Below are positions 1 through 13,638 of a DNA stretch of 64,000 bases, piece by piece. Within the stretch, counting starts at the first letter, position 1. The number at the start of each line of letters is the position of its first letter. Where the stretch lies: contig BCHH01000001.1 of the NCBI GenBank assembly GCA_001599595.1, positions 1,081,935 through 1,145,934 on the forward strand, given 5' to 3'. The translations under genes were made by a program, and so were the position numbers. The stretch is from Beverwykella pulmonaria (lineage: Eukaryota > Ascomycota > Dothideomycetes > Pleosporales > Melanommataceae). The notes beneath the pieces were generated by a model, which saw only the letters and a list, made by a program, of their open reading frames with translations, had not been told where the DNA came from and did no database searches.

Positions 1-279
1 TCCAGCTGTGGGGGTTGCTTATCTATACTAAGTGCTCGACGTTGCATTCAGCCTTCTGGGTAGACTTATTATCACCAGGTATATGCATGTATTTATATCC
101 AAGTATCTCATTTTGGTATGACTACTCATCTCAAGTCAATCAAGCCAGTCCATTTCTTATTCGTCATAATGGTATATCTGACTGACCCACAAGCGCCTCT
201 CACGAAGTTCAAAGATAGCGTCATCAGCCTGAGTAAAACTACACGTACGTAACTCCCAAGAGTCCACAGTATCACATTC

Positions 280-863
280 ATGTCATGTAGCAACAGCCTG
301 ACAGGATACCGCTTGAATATCTTTCAAAAGACCAAGTATCATATCCTTTACAGAACCACATTGACCTATCCAGTCTTCCTCGTCAACATTCTCAACCACC
401 TCGACGCATCGCACTTGCCCGTCTCTTCCCTCTCTCACACCCTGCAAACCTTCCAACAGCATCTCATCCTGCTCTCTCACGAGATCCTCTCAGTCAATTG
501 CCCTCACAAGAATGGTTTCAAATTGCAGACCTTGTATCTTTGTTGGCAAACGCACAGCAGTGTTTCTCACGGCTCGATGGTAATATTTGTGAATAGCATG
601 AGGTCGAAATTTAGTAGTATGAGGAGGTACTTCGAGAAGGCAAAATTGGAGGGCAAGGTGAGGCATTTGGATTTGAGAGTTGAGATATATGCTATGGCAT
701 TAGGGGGGATTGCGTTGGTCAATGCTGTGTAAGTATACATGTTGTCGGCGGGCTCTTGTCCAGCATCATTTTGGCTTCTACATCATTTGCATTCTCTGTT
801 AGAGTGCTTGCTAATTTCGACCAGACATGCCACGCACCAATACCTCGGCCCCGAGTTCCGTGA
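280..863 (+). CDS. Uncharacterised two-exon ORF, doubtful
   Basis: A reading frame opens at ATG 280. It ends at a TAA inside a good splice donor (GTAAGT at 729). Splicing 729-802 (acceptor TTAG) would extend it to a TGA at 861-863, giving 169 residues. The product has no motif I recognise. It contains a mixed hydrophobic N-terminal half, a Cys-Pro-His segment in the middle and a basic helix-like stretch (KAKLEGKVRHLDLRVEIYAM) near the end. The base composition is not clearly coding and antisense frames are also open, so it could be the 3' end of a larger gene, a decayed gene or chance. No function is assigned. Confidence 0.25.
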
Positions 864-3442
864 AGTGGGCTTCAAGACCATTGAGAACTGCACTGTGCAG
901 ATCTCCTACAACGTCTCTAGGCTTGCACAAAACGATTCGATATCACCGCGCTTCTCCAAAGACACATCATCCAAAGCCAAAACAGCAACCGCAACCCGCA
1001 ATTCTGAACCAACCGATCCCTCCACCCAACTTATTGAGATTATTACTAGTAGAATGGACGACTGCAATAAGCACACTCGTAGCTCTCCTCCTTCGGCCTC
1101 AGACGCAGACATCAGCACGACCTACCAGCTTATCCATTCTCGACTATCAATAGTATCACCGCTGGAAGAGGAAATCTACACAACCAGTGTGCGACTAAGG
1201 ACTGCGACTATGATTCAGAGTGGCACGATCAGGTCCGAAGCTACAAGTCTTGTGCAAGAACATAGAGGGGAGTCCGAGTTTGACTCGCCAGTCTTTTGTA
1301 TTGAGAGGGGATGCGAATACTTGCATATGGGACCGGGCTCGTTGTTTCCAGTGGGCGAGGAAGAGTTCTGCGAGGATAGGATACCTGAAGTGGACGAATC
1401 TGATTAAGTAGGGTTTGACCCTTTGCTTTGGAAATGAGTGTTATTGTAATTCTGGTTGTGCAAGTCACAAGGCTATCTGATTTATGAAGGTATGATAGAA
1501 AAACACCAATGAAAGAAAACTTTGTCAAATGGGAATCTGCAGTTCACACCCTCCCGAGCTCAGCTAGTTCACCTCACCGTCGTAGCTGACCTTACCACGT
1601 GACCACACGAATGTATCCTATATCCACTCTCCCATCCACACTTTCTTCATTGGGTCAACGCGTTATCGTGTGATCGCCTCCTATTATCTTATTTTTTGCT
1701 GGCCTGAAGTCTCAATGTGAATACCAAACCCCAATCCGGAAAAGCCGATTCCAAGTTCGCCCCTCACCTCAACTCCGGTACCCTAACACGCACCAGCAGA
1801 TCACCCGCTGCACCATGGTGCGGTATCGGTAGCGGCCCGCCCGCACGCACACGTGCATGTCAGTCATCACCTATAAATCACATACTGGGGCATCTGCAGT
1901 GCGACATCTGTCTAGAAGCGTGTTCTAAAACTGTGGACTGGTTGTCTGTGTGTGTGCCGATTCCGAAGCAGGGAAATAATTAACATTTTGGGTTATTAGA
2001 GATCGGGTCAGATCAGGAATCACGCATTGAAGATGTGTAGCTGAAGTAGACGGATGGAGAATATCAATTTGCTCCACACACAGGTTTTGCATGCACGCAC
2101 GCGCACGCCTCAGATTAAGCTTCCGCCCCTTCGGCCAATCCAAGATATAACAAAAGAAAGAAGCTACCGTACTATAGATAGCATTGCTCTCAAATTCAAA
2201 CTTTATACAAACAGCAAAGAAACGAGGGAAAGTAGTAAGCGCTCTTTTTAATGAAGAGCGAGTATCCATCCCGTCCGGTCCAGCCAGCCCTGCCCAACAA
2301 CGACAAACAAAACGACAAGCAAATGTGGTATCAAGCCTCCGACCCCCAAAGAACCAACTATCGAAAATTCGATCTTCTGATCGCCTGCCTACAAAGCCAC
2401 CAGTCAATGCTAGCCAGGAAAAGTGTACAGCAGACATGACATGCCATCCTGGGCCATGCTTAGGTGGATATTATAGAATTACAACAGGGTACAATCTGGA
2501 TGATGACGTGGTGTCGGTGAATAAGCAAGGAAATACCAAGAGACGCCACCCAGCGATTGGAGATGTGGGAACAAAGCCCGTCTATACCTGACAAATGAAC
2601 TGACACAAGGAGACGAGAAGACGACGACTTTGGTCGACTGGAGCAGATGAAATGGAAGGAATCTTTGATCGCTCGAGCTAACTCAGCGACATATTATGAT
2701 CCTACCGGCCATCGTGCAACATTCTTTTCCAAAATGCCCAAGCCAAAAAAGGAGTGGGTTGGTAGTAGTGATGGATGATGTGTTATAATAAACGTAGTCG
2801 CCAAATGCAAATTGATTGGGGGGTATTCGCCATGGATGAAATGAAAATGAGAAAGGAAAACATCTCCCGTCTAGTAAGGTTGGTATCTCTTACAAAGCTC
2901 TGTAGCCCCTTTGAATGAAACAAGAAAATCTCCGGTGGGCCACTTGCTGAGGATTACGCACCGGCGTCCAAAGATATGACTAAATAGGGGGAACGACAAA
3001 GACATCGATCCCATGCCCACTAATTTCCCACCTAAATCCTCGCTCGCCACAATGGAAAAAAATGCCACCCGCTATGTAGTATGGAAATACCTGAAAAAAA
3101 AAAGTGATTCTTGTAAAGGAATGTGGGGTAGTTTCCATATTGACACAAGATACTGTAATGATTGGACCACGTTGGTGACAACGCCAAAACACCATCTAAA
3201 ATGCGCTTCTTTTGACTTTGATAACTCGTACGTCTGCAACTTGCTCGACTCGTATACCGTTCCTGACGGGAGGTTGGGGTCGTCAGCCGTGAATGAGGCG
3301 CGAGCCAAGAACTGTATTGGACCAGAAGAGGCGCGGGAAGATTTGAAAACCACAGGAGACCGTATTACACCAATTATATATCTAACGGATGTAGAGAATT
3401 GGAGTTGAGATCTAGACGGAAATATTGCGATATGACCATGTA
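864..3442. other. Intergenic, no supported gene
   Basis: Several open frames of 60-220 codons overlap each other on both strands (for example 739-1407 plus and 1925-2437 minus). None shows a recognisable domain, consistent codon usage or supporting splice sites. The right end is presumably the 3' flank of the Ime2-like kinase gene, whose stop lies at 3443. Confidence 0.5.
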
Positions 3443-5916
3443 TCACCGGTACATGGACTGTGTAGCTATCAGACTGGCTGCCACACTCGAAGCCCAGTCG
3501 TTCTCGTCGTACGGTGGCGTCGGCCATTTCGAGGGCCCTTCATCGTTGGTTGATCGAGTCTTTGAGATCTCCAAGGGTTTTGTGGGCGTCGCGTAGGGTT
3601 GGTTGAAGCTCACGCCATTACGATTTGCTGAAGGCGAAGGTGTGGGATATGCTGCGGCCGGGGCAACGTTAGGCTGGACCTGTCGGACAGGCTTCTTCTG
3701 GTATTCTAAACCCGTCTTGTTGGTTTGTCGATCAAGCTTCTTGACTGCCTTCTGGGTAGAAGCAAGCACTTCGCTTAGGAGCTCCTCTTCCTCGTTAGGA
3801 GTTTCATACCGGTTTGAGGGGTTCGACTTGTTTTGGACTGCTCGCCGAGTCCTGCTTGAAATTGGTCCAACGTTGCCTTCCGACGATCGGGCATCTGGAC
3901 CGTGAGGTAAAGAGTGGTGACGCTTGAGCATAGAGTTGGTTGCGACACGTGAGTTGATATTTTTCGACGCATTGCTTGGCTGCGGGGGACCTTCAAGGCT
4001 ACACCTCATGTGGTTCAAGGCTTTGTCGAGTTCGGAGAACTCCGAATTTGTTGACGGTGCAGGTGCGATGGAAACCTGATCCACCATGCCAGACTGCCTG
4101 CTGTTATTGTTTCCCCACGGAGCACAGCCCGCGTTAGCCTCGATGTCGTCTGAATTGGGCGACATTGGTGTCTGGTAACGACCAGACAGACGGCGAGCTC
4201 GTTTCCTTAGGTGAGAAAAGAAACCTTCCTTATGTCCACTAGAAGGCGATGACAGCCCAGATTGGCCGTTTAATGCTCTCTCCGCTTCTTGGCGATGGAT
4301 TTCTGCATAGTGATTACCGTGCGAGGCGACCGAAAGCTGACGGCCAATCTTCTTTGCAGCTTTCTCTTCAGACTCTGCGGCCCTGACACTGGCCTGAGCG
4401 GTCACCTCTGCAGACAGAGGCGAGACTGGCCGGATGGAGGGCAAAATGGGAATAGGCGCTCCGTTGGAAGGCACGCCGTTCGTCCACGTAGCTCGCTTAG
4501 GCACATGCGGACGAGGCTTTGTTGAAGCAGTTGCACCTACAGAAGTCGAGTGTGCAGGCGAGGGTCGGGGTGATATTGGTTGCACCGGGTTGTGTTGCGG
4601 CACAGCTGGAGCGCTCTCTCGGGCAACCAGTGACCGTCGTAGCCACGAGGAGGTTTTTGAGGTGATGCTTGGCGAGGCATCAGGTGAGTCCTTGCCGGAG
4701 AGATCCGACTGCTTGCGACCCAATAACCGTGAGGACGACGACTTCAAACGCAAAGGATCGAAAGCATCTTGGAAATAATCGGAGGCCAGTGCCTGAGTTG
4801 ATGTTGGCCTATTGCGTGGGTCCCACATAAGGCACCATGTGACAAAAGTAGCCAGACTGGTAGGCCATTGTGGAGGTTGAAGAATCGTATCCATCGAGTG
4901 GGGTGCCATCTGTAAAAATCGAGTCAATATAGTTCTGGGGATGGTCGTAAGCCTTGCATACCTTTGGGAAGGAGAAGCCTAGCTTCTGAGCTAGTCGCAC
5001 TCCGTCTTTCCATTCACCACCACCAACGCGTTGCCCATACTTATTTACCCAACCTCCAGGGCTACCCATTATTTCACACACCCTCCATACTTGGTCTACC
5101 TCGTTTCCACCTGGGAAAAGAGGCTTGAGCGTCGCAATTTCCACCGCCATCGCTCCAACGGCCCAAATGTCTACTGGGGCAGAGTATTCGCCTGCGCGTA
5201 GTAGCACTTCGGGAGCGCGATACCAACGGGTCGAAACGTAAGTGGTGTATGGCAGCTTCGAGTGTGTTTCTCGGGCCAGACCAAAGTCGGCAATCTTGAT
5301 AGTGTATACTGGGGGTGTTGACGGAGGAGTCATTAACGCCGAGTACCTTCGAAACGGATGCGATGTGTCGTTCTGCTGCTGCGACGTCGAAACCAAAATG
5401 TTTTCGGGCTTGATGTCGCGGTGGAAAAAGTCGCGATGGTGGATGTGCTCGAGCCCGGATATGATCTGGAACAAAATGCTTTTCACACTGTGCGCGTCCA
5501 GAGGTTTATGGTCGCGCGCCTTCATCAGCTGGTAGAGATTTCCGTCCATATATTCCATAGCGATATGCAACCTTCGGCTGTAGGGGTCTAGGAAGATGTC
5601 CAGGGCAGGAACAAGATGAGGATGGGGAGGCAACGAACGAAGGAAGATGACTTCACGAAGCTCCAAACAGCTTTGGAACGAGTCAAAAGTCTTCTTCATC
5701 GTCTTGATCGCGACCTTTTACGCGTTAGTATACGCGCTTCTCTGTGTATAGAGTGTCACTTACCAAAGTGCCTCGCCGGGCAATGTGCGCACCGGAAGTT
5801 CGTACGCGTGCAAGCGCAACGCTGCCGAAGCTGCCATCGCCGATTTCCTTCATCACTTCATACCTTTCCTCGAGAGAAGCCCAGCCATGAGGCTGGTTCT
5901 GTGTGTCTGGGTACAT
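3443..5916 (-). CDS. ime2: Ime2-like (MAK/ICK/RCK-type) serine/threonine kinase
   Basis: Three exons: 5764-5916, 4962-5714 and 3443-4909. The introns are 49 and 52 nt with GTAAGT/GTATGC donors. They join to 790 residues. The kinase domain occupies roughly residues 15-345: glycine loop IGDGSFGSV, Lys in VAIK (residue 55, made across intron 1), HRDIKPEN at about 149, DFG at about 194, and a T-x-Y activation segment (TTY, about 208) followed by STRWYRAPE. These features place it in the MAPK/CDK-related RCK group with yeast Ime2 and Aspergillus ImeB, which control meiosis, sexual development or light-dependent morphogenesis. The roughly 440-residue tail is Ser/Pro/Arg-rich and probably disordered, as usual in fungal members. 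ATG 5916 is chosen because the in-frame extension to 5946 starts only at TTG. The gene has a very long 5' flank. Confidence 0.92.
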
Positions 5917-7417
5917 GGTGCTGCTTCCACTTGGAACTGCTCTCAATAGTCCGGGGATTTAGAGCAGCTCTTGCGTGGACGGCGGAGGACTGGAATCGAT
6001 GAGAAGCGATCAACACGATGTACGTGGATGAGCTCACCGGTACGGTGTTCAAAGACTACTGTCCGTTCTGGTTCATCTCAAATTGGTGGATTGGTGTCTT
6101 AGTTGAGTAGCACAAACTGGTTCAGAGCGGGGAGAGATGCAGTTCGGCGGGAGGAGAGACAAAGATCAATGCGTATCGAGGAGTTTGAGGTGCGATAGGA
6201 GCAGGAGTAAGGGTCCAGGTTGATGCAGTGGCGGGAGAGTGGAAGAAATGAGGGACGACGGTTGGGAAAGGGCGTGTGGAGACAGGTCCAGGGCCACGGT
6301 AGGCGGGTAGGTTCCGTGAGATGGGTTCCTTCTAGTTTGTGAAGAATAGGAATAACTTCATGCCCATAGCTCGAGTGGCTTGACAATCACACTATGGCTC
6401 GAGGACTGTGCGTCCGGGGAGACAGGAAAGTGGATTTGAACGAGAAAGGAGGTTGGAGATACGATGAACCAGAGCGGGCGTTGGGCTCAAGGAGGCGTGT
6501 TGACGAGGCGGTCAAAACGAGGTTCGGGGCGGTGATTGATGGACGATTCGGCGCGCGAGAATTTGCAGTCAGGACCTAAGCTATGGCGCCAGTTCCGGCG
6601 GTCTGCTTTGATTGATGGAGGGTTCGCTGAGGAGTGACAGACGAGGGCGACTGTGGGCTTCAGCATGAATCGTTCTCGCCAATTTCGGATAAGCCCAGGC
6701 CGTTGGAAATAATTAGAGAGGAAAGGGAGTGCACAGGGGCGTCGAGCGTAATTATGAATAACCTAGGCGGCTCGAAGGAGGATAGTCGCGCCAAAGGGCC
6801 AGAGGATAGTCGTTGCTGTGGTGAAAGGAGCGAAGGTGGCGGTCGGCGGTGCTGTGCTGGCAAGTCGCAAGCCTGATAGATGAACGGGCCGGGGAGACAC
6901 GCACTGGCAAACGAGCGAAACAGCGCGCAGCAAGGCTTAGGGTGTGTGAACAGAGCGGTGAAGCGCGAGAAATCAGAAGCAGAGTGGGCACACTGTCGTC
7001 TGGAGGGAGACGGGTCACGAATGATTACTGCGCGCGACAGCCATGGCGGGAGGTTTTGTCGGTGCTGGGGAGTGATGAGAGTGAATGTGGCGGCGCGCCG
7101 GCGAGACTGGACGGGCGACCACAACCAGACCAGCTTGGGGGTCGTGAAATGAGCAGGACTCTGCCAGGGGACGGGGGGCTGACTCTTCGCGAGAGGTCGA
7201 CGGCTCGGGGGGATGATGGAAGGAGGAACGGCTGGATCCGCCAGGGCTTCACGTCGCTCCACGCCTCAAGCTCACCGCGCGCACCCTAACCTCTAACAGG
7301 CCGGTCCAACGTGCCGGACTGCGAAAAGACGCCGCGGCGATTGGCTAACACGCCCCCTTTTCTCGTCTTTATTGAAACAATTCTCACAGTCGCGCCGGTC
7401 TGCCAGCGCGCATTATG

Positions 7418-7435
7418 CACGTGCACGTGACGCGT
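7418..7435. promoter_or_regulatory. Tandem CACGTG E-boxes plus ACGCGT box
   Basis: Two abutting CACGTG hexamers at 7418-7429 are immediately followed by ACGCGT at 7430-7435. CACGTG is the bHLH/bZIP-type core, and ACGCGT is the MluI cell-cycle box bound by MBF/APSES factors in yeasts. The cluster lies 1.5 kb upstream of the Ime2-like start. What is seen is the exact motif match; a regulatory role is inference. Confidence 0.35.
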
Positions 7436-7555
7436 TGTGCTGCAGATGCAGGCGCTCCCAAATTATCCCCTTTGCGTGCCATGACAGCGCCGTGCGCACA
7501 AATCTTATGTCCCGCACAGGCATAGGCTCGCCCAGCCTCGCTGCCCTCTAACCAC

Positions 7556-7577
7556 AAACAACAGCAGCAGCAGCAGG
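7556..7577. repeat. CAG/AAC trinucleotide microsatellite
   Basis: A short trinucleotide tract (CAACAG followed by repeated CAG units) lies within the GC-rich interval upstream of the kinase gene. It is not inside a supported coding frame. Confidence 0.7.
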
Positions 7578-8116
7578 GAGGCGTCGCGATGGTATCGATG
7601 GTCGCGGTGCGCCTCGCTGCGCGACTCGGCGGCTGCGCGGGCCATTCCATGTCCACCGCAACGACAGCGACTCCACGCCGCAGCGTTCGAGTGTCACCCT
7701 TTCTCCAGCGGTGGGACAGGCTCTCACCTCACTCTCACCAGCCTCTCCATGCCACTGCTGGGCGCACGTTCTGACGGCATCGGTGCGCCATACCCCTTTC
7801 CCTCTGCCGCCATGGGCTCCCTGCCTTGTTTTGGCACGGTGCCTGAGAACCACGTCGACGGGCCAATAAGGCTGGCCTAGCGCGACGCCCCATTCACAGG
7901 ACGGGAATGGTCAGACGGCGCCGGCGATTCACCCATGAGTCCTGCACTCCTGAAGCACGTCGCCGACTCGATGTGAGTGCTGTCAGGTTCGCGATCGCTG
8001 ATGGATGAGATCAGACTTGGAGCGAGCGAGCGGCCGGGTCCAATTTTCCAGCACCAACTGGGTGTGACTGGGCTCACAGAGTGCACCTCCAGCCATCCTG
8101 CATCAAATCGTTATTG

Positions 8117-8138
8117 CCGATATCGATATCGATATCGT
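8117..8138. repeat. GATATC tandem repeat
   Basis: Three consecutive ATCGAT/GATATC hexamer units form a short self-complementary AT/GC-alternating tract in non-coding DNA. No function is assigned. Confidence 0.6.
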
Positions 8139-11100
8139 CACTGGGTGTAAACAAGATCGGACAGCGGAGAGTCCGACGGAGCTCACGATAGCTTCCAGCA
8201 GCCTCAACATCAAAAAATGCAAAACCACCACTCCTCGAGCGAGATCAGCTCAAGTCCAGACCCAACAGCTCTCCCGCATTAGACCCGACAAACTTGCCTC
8301 GATCGTCCGCGTGCCTAAATCACTTGTTGAGCGTTCACGGAACGGTAAGTAGAGTTTGCGGGTTTGATAGCTTTCTCGGCTGCTTTCTTTCTCAGCGGGC
8401 TTAGATCGACCCGTCGCACCACCTCAACGTGAGATTTGAGTCAATACGAACATGTCAATACCATCATCTTCTCTCGGTTCTTCTCATCTCCCCGAGCCCT
8501 TTCCGTGTTGCCCATTCCGGTTCTAGTCATCAAGATATATTACTTCCCACCTTCCACGCAAACCCCGAAGATTGCCCGGCGTCTTGCAGTTCAGCTCTGG
8601 CAGCCTTCTTCTTCCACGCTGTCTCCCACGCGGTTCACGAACGGTGTCCGTCGTGCAAGATCTCCAGCACGATGCAGCTCACCGAACGGTGCTGCGCTAA
8701 TCGACACCCACCTCTAAAGAAAGCGCATCATAAGTCCAGAACAGCCTGATTCTTCACGATGCAACAGCCAGCAACAACGGAACCGCCTTGCGAAGCGTTT
8801 GTAATGTCTCGAGATCAGCTCTCATCTCGCTCACATTCAGGCAGTAGATCTCGTCGGTAATGACAACACCCCCCAGCCAATAACTCGCTTCAAATCTGCA
8901 AATTTTCAAACCTACATTCACCCAACAACCACGTCGCAGTTGCGACTCCTTGGCGGTGCTGATGGTTTGCCCGTTGCAATCCAAATAGCAACGGGCCATC
9001 TGATTGCTCATCTATCCAACCCCGGACAACAGTTGCTGCAAACCTGCAAGTCATCCTCGTAAACACCGCCAACACACACCTTTTCATCCGTTCTTCAACG
9101 GTTGTTTCCCCTTTGAGTTCTGCACTGCTGAATCCAGCATTTCATGCGCACGACGCGTTTCCATTAGCCTTCCGGCCTTTCCATAGTGCATCAGGCGTTG
9201 ATAGCAACGAGATTTGCAACCCGTTGATCCACGCGACGCGGGCGCGAGGCGCACGCGGGACGAGCCCTATTCTTCTTTCTTACATAGGATAGAAGGGCGT
9301 AAGTAAGAGTTATTCTCGGGGTTGCGTCACCGCTGGATGATTTAGCGTTGTGCCTCATCCAACACGATCCTTCGGGCATGGCAGAACCAGGATTTCAGGA
9401 CCTGCAGCTCCGGGACAACTCGGGCAAGACTGAAAAGATAGCTGGGTTCTCTAGCTGCACCTTCCGCATGGCGGTTTCATTGCAAATCTCGCTTTCATTT
9501 GCTTTCTTCTTTCGGGTCGGAATATGGGTGTGGCGGTCGCAGAAAAAGAAGAAGTGGGATGTCACCACGCACGAAGAAAAAGAAGCGTGGGTCGACGTTC
9601 TTGATTCGGGGCTACGGAGCTTTTGGCAAGGATAATGGATAACGGTAAGGGTGGGTGGCACACGGTGTGGCGCAGAGAGCTCAGCACGGCGTCATCCTGT
9701 CTGTCAAAAGCACTAATGAGTTATTTTTAACCTCGAATTACTGAGCTGCGATACCCTTCGACGTTGTCTTCGTTCCCCGTTTTCGAGGGCCATTTCGAGA
9801 ATACCGGAAACATTCTCGAAGGTCGAGTCTGCATTGTCACGTGCAGGTTTCTTCCACACTGTCGGTCATTATGTCAATTGGTCCGATGACAAATAAATTC
9901 TCAACTTTACAAGTTCAAACTGACCATCTTGTGCTGCTACACGGCGCAAGTTTACCAACGCAATACATTTCCTTGCAGTTAAGCCTTTGACCCCCCTATC
10001 AAACACCTGAGACAATTTTTGGACATGTCTCAATCATTAGCTGCAAATCGTACCTTCCCATTTCCTCCTTCTCAACTATAGACGGCAGTTCAAGCCTTGC
10101 ATACCAATGGCTCACCGCGTCGATCCTTCCCACGCAAGCCACATATCTCGACGAGTCCTCTTGGATTTGTTTCATGAGGATCCGTTTTGGAAGCACCAGT
10201 GCTTACACGAATAGAGCTTCTTCTTTGAGCAACGGGATATGCGCGTGGCTGCTTATGCTGGCACGCCTCGATTTGCATGTGCGAAGTGAATTGATTGATG
10301 GATAACTCCCCGGAATCGAATTTGATAGATACCCTACTTGCTATTCGGGTGTAAGATGTAACGTACGCACCCCCAATATTATTCTCCTCGGAGGTGAGAG
10401 CACGTAGTATACACTGACGAATAGCTCTACTGCCTTTGCTGCACATGGGACGACGTACCAGAGACATGAGAGACATATGTCTTCTCATCGGCGAATGGCT
10501 GTTGTGTCGAAGACTGACTCTCTACATCGGACAATCTCTATTTTTTTTCTTCCTCCAAGGCTTCTTTACGGCAATCCTTCCATCTCTGTTCTACTCTCTG
10601 TTCTAAAGTCACACCCGACGCCGAACCAGTTGACATTCTAAGTCTATTCTAAGACTGATAATACAAATTGTGTGCGCCCATGGCTATGGTCTCTTTAATA
10701 GGATTTCTCTTGAACCAGGACTTTGGTGACTATTCTTCTGCCGTTAAAGTTGCCATATGCGCTCACCCGTCATCGACTTACTAACATTAAGACACGAATC
10801 AATGTTGCCGGGCAGACAGCCAGATTACTATACTTTTTCACCTCACGATCCAGCTAAAAGAAACACACTAAACTCGAACTCTGATGCGCTCTTCGAGGTG
10901 GAAGGAGATATTGATGATCGAGCTCCCTCTTCCTGAAGGCGCACCCGCGACGGACTTCTGACCATCAGAAACACAATCACTACACGCACCTTCACCTCTC
11001 CATAATTCTGGCATTGGGCATGAGCACGAAGAATTGAAGATACATGAGAAAGAAGGGCAAGTGCAGGCGTGCACCTTTTGCATATTGGCAACGCATTACG

Positions 11101-12299
11101 TGACGCAACACATGACGCCCTTCCATCCAACAGCTCTCTTCCCCGAACATCCCGCATCCGCTCAACCCCAAAATTCACCACCTAAATTCTATTTCTCAAT
11201 CGATGTCAATGTCAATGTCTCATGCTGCTTTCTCTCCTTCCCCCGATCCACCTTGTGCATACTATGTAACCTAGCAACAACAGACCCAGTATCAACGCGA
11301 GCAGAACTCAATACATCAAACGCTTAACATGCACGGGAAAACGCACAACACACACCGCCTAGCTCACTACGTCTCTTTTCTATCGCACCACCCATCATGT
11401 ACAAATTCCTAGGTATCTAGGTACCTCCATGTGCACGCTCTTTCAATACAAACCGAACCTGCAAAACCGTACTACTCCGAACCATAAAATAAGCCCATAT
11501 GCAGACTGGTGGTCTCGGCCTCTTAACAGAATAAGTTAAAAGAAGTAAAAATAAGGATAGACAGGAGCAAAGTGCGTGTAGTTTCTGCACCTAAGCTGCT
11601 AGAGGCAGTGACAGCACGGATGTTCCTGACCGCCTTTTCGGGCGGTGCGGTACGGCTCCACCCGAACCTAACTGAACTTCATGAGGAAATTCACTACAGG
11701 TCTGAATCTTAAGCATACGTTGACCCGCATGTGCAGCGGGTGGAGAAGGGTAAGGGTTCATGTGTGTAAATACAGGTTGTTGCATTGAGATATGTATATA
11801 GGCCGAGGTGACTTTCGTGGTCTTGACACGTTGGCAGCTTGCACACCGACAAAAATGTAGACACAAAGTATTTGCACGGAAGCTGCTTACATTAAGCGAA
11901 CTACTACAGGCATATCTTACTCAGTACACAGCCACGAAACAGGTCCTTCCCAGTTGACAAGAGCACTGCAAATGTCTAGTCAGCGCGATGTCCTGACACG
12001 AGACGGCGGAATGAGGGGACATTGAATATGGGTATCAGTTCTCCAAGGTGATTGTTTCTTCAACGATTGACTTTCAACGATCAACTCCGAAAGAACACAG
12101 CGAATCATTGTGTTCATCATGTAGGGTGTGGTGGTGGGGAAAGCGAGAAATTGTGCAGCTTACCAACTAACTCTCACAATCTAGGTTGGAAGCCGTTTTC
12201 TGCTCCGACACTGTTCGGCGATATCGTCAGCTTATGAACATATATCGTTGAATGAAAGAGTATTGTAGGTCAAAAAGGATTGTGTCCATCTTAAGTCAG

Positions 12300-13314
12300 C
12301 CTGCGCGAAGGTTAGCTTACAAACATCTGGAAGTCGGTGCAGTGGTGCAACATACCTCATTAAATCAGATTTTTTAGAGTGATCAGTATGACGAGCCCCC
12401 GTTACGAGGCCATCATTCACACAGTGTGAATATCAATATATCATCATCGAAGATGGACCGCTTCCTGAGGACGAAAATATGGCATACCTGAACTGCCATG
12501 AAGGTTAGTCCAAGCTCGAATGATATCTATGCTAGCATGGCATCGTGTATGAGGCGATCAGAGATGCTGATGTCAACAATATACTCCCAACCGACACCCA
12601 CAAGGTTTGTACGCCTTGCTTTCAGCGGATGCCGACCGAAGAGAATGTCTGTCCGCCCGACGCATCGGAAGTCTCATCATAGAAGGGCTACGGGAGGTGA
12701 GGGAAAGCGGTAGCGGAAGAAGGTGTACCTATGGAGACGCAACGTTAGCTTTTCAATCTCATAGATAAAATGTGCTGCGTAATTGTGAATAGAGAGGGGC
12801 AAGATCAGACAAGGCTGAAACTAGAGTGACAGTGTCGACATTGTATATTCGGGTCGAGGAATGCCTTTCCGGTCAAGTATCATCACTTTGCTGGGGATGT
12901 AGGAGATGGGAGATGGGTTGTGGTACCTTTTGAAAGAGATGAAGGGCCTTAAGCAAATGAGTGCCTGCGCGATGAGAAAAACTCTGTAACGCAAGTTAGC
13001 CAGCTGCCCATGAAGACTTCTATTTGCTAGGAGAATTTGCGATGCATCATTGTAATTCTAGAGACTTGTAGTCCTCAAGGTATTTAGGAGTTGGATTGTT
13101 ATAGATATAATCATCTGCGGCGGCAATGGGAAGAGCGGATGCCACTTACGGGAAGATTAACACAGACAGGACCAGCTATGTCAGTGACATAGAGCAATAC
13201 AAAGCTTTGAAGCACGCTATTTGCGCAATGCAGGTAGCGGCCGTGATGTTGTGGTTGATTGAAGGAGCTTGAAGGTGAGGAGAAGTCAAAGAGCTTCGAA
13301 ATTTTACCCAGCAC
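12300..13314 (-). other. Possible spliced transcript on minus strand
   Basis: Reading the minus strand, a textbook fungal intron is visible at about 12300-12356 (GTATGT donor, GCTAAC branch, GCAG end). Two more branch/acceptor units (GCTAAC followed within 9-13 nt by YAG) lie at 12983-13000 and 12730-12750, and a GTAAGT donor lies at 13148. A protein-like segment ending in a stop near 12535 (around FGRHPLKARRTNLVGVGW) is open between stops. I could not chain these into one closed reading frame, so this is either a many-exon small gene or a spliced non-coding RNA. Confidence 0.25.
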
Positions 13315-13638
13315 GTTAGCGCCGGTATATAGTAGTGCCGAGTTTCATGATCACGTGGTAATCCAACTTCGCTCTAAAATCTGGGCCGTCCTTCCAACTC
13401 GCGTCACTTCATATGAGTGTTGAAGGATTCATAGGGTCTTGAATACCTTGTTGAAAAGTTTGGGGCTACCTAGTAAGCTTAGCAGCTCCAAGAGACCCCA
13501 GATATTACGTAGTAGGTAATCCATCTCCTTACATCGACATAGAGCACACTACAAAGCCTCGGAATATCTTCAGAGAGAAGAAAAGGGGTATGTAATTTGA
13601 ACTATCGCACCACTGTAAAATCCATTCTCGGCACGGCC

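Noticed and set aside
1925..2437. 170-codon minus-strand ORF
   Set aside because: Overlapped by three plus-strand ORFs of similar quality; product has no recognisable feature.
5917..5946. N-terminal extension of the Ime2-like kinase
   Set aside because: The frame is open but starts at TTG; the first ATG at 5916 fits the family start.
6660..7289. 200-codon minus-strand and 146-codon plus-strand ORFs
   Set aside because: Mutually overlapping, low-complexity products in a GC-rich promoter-like stretch, with no splice or domain support.
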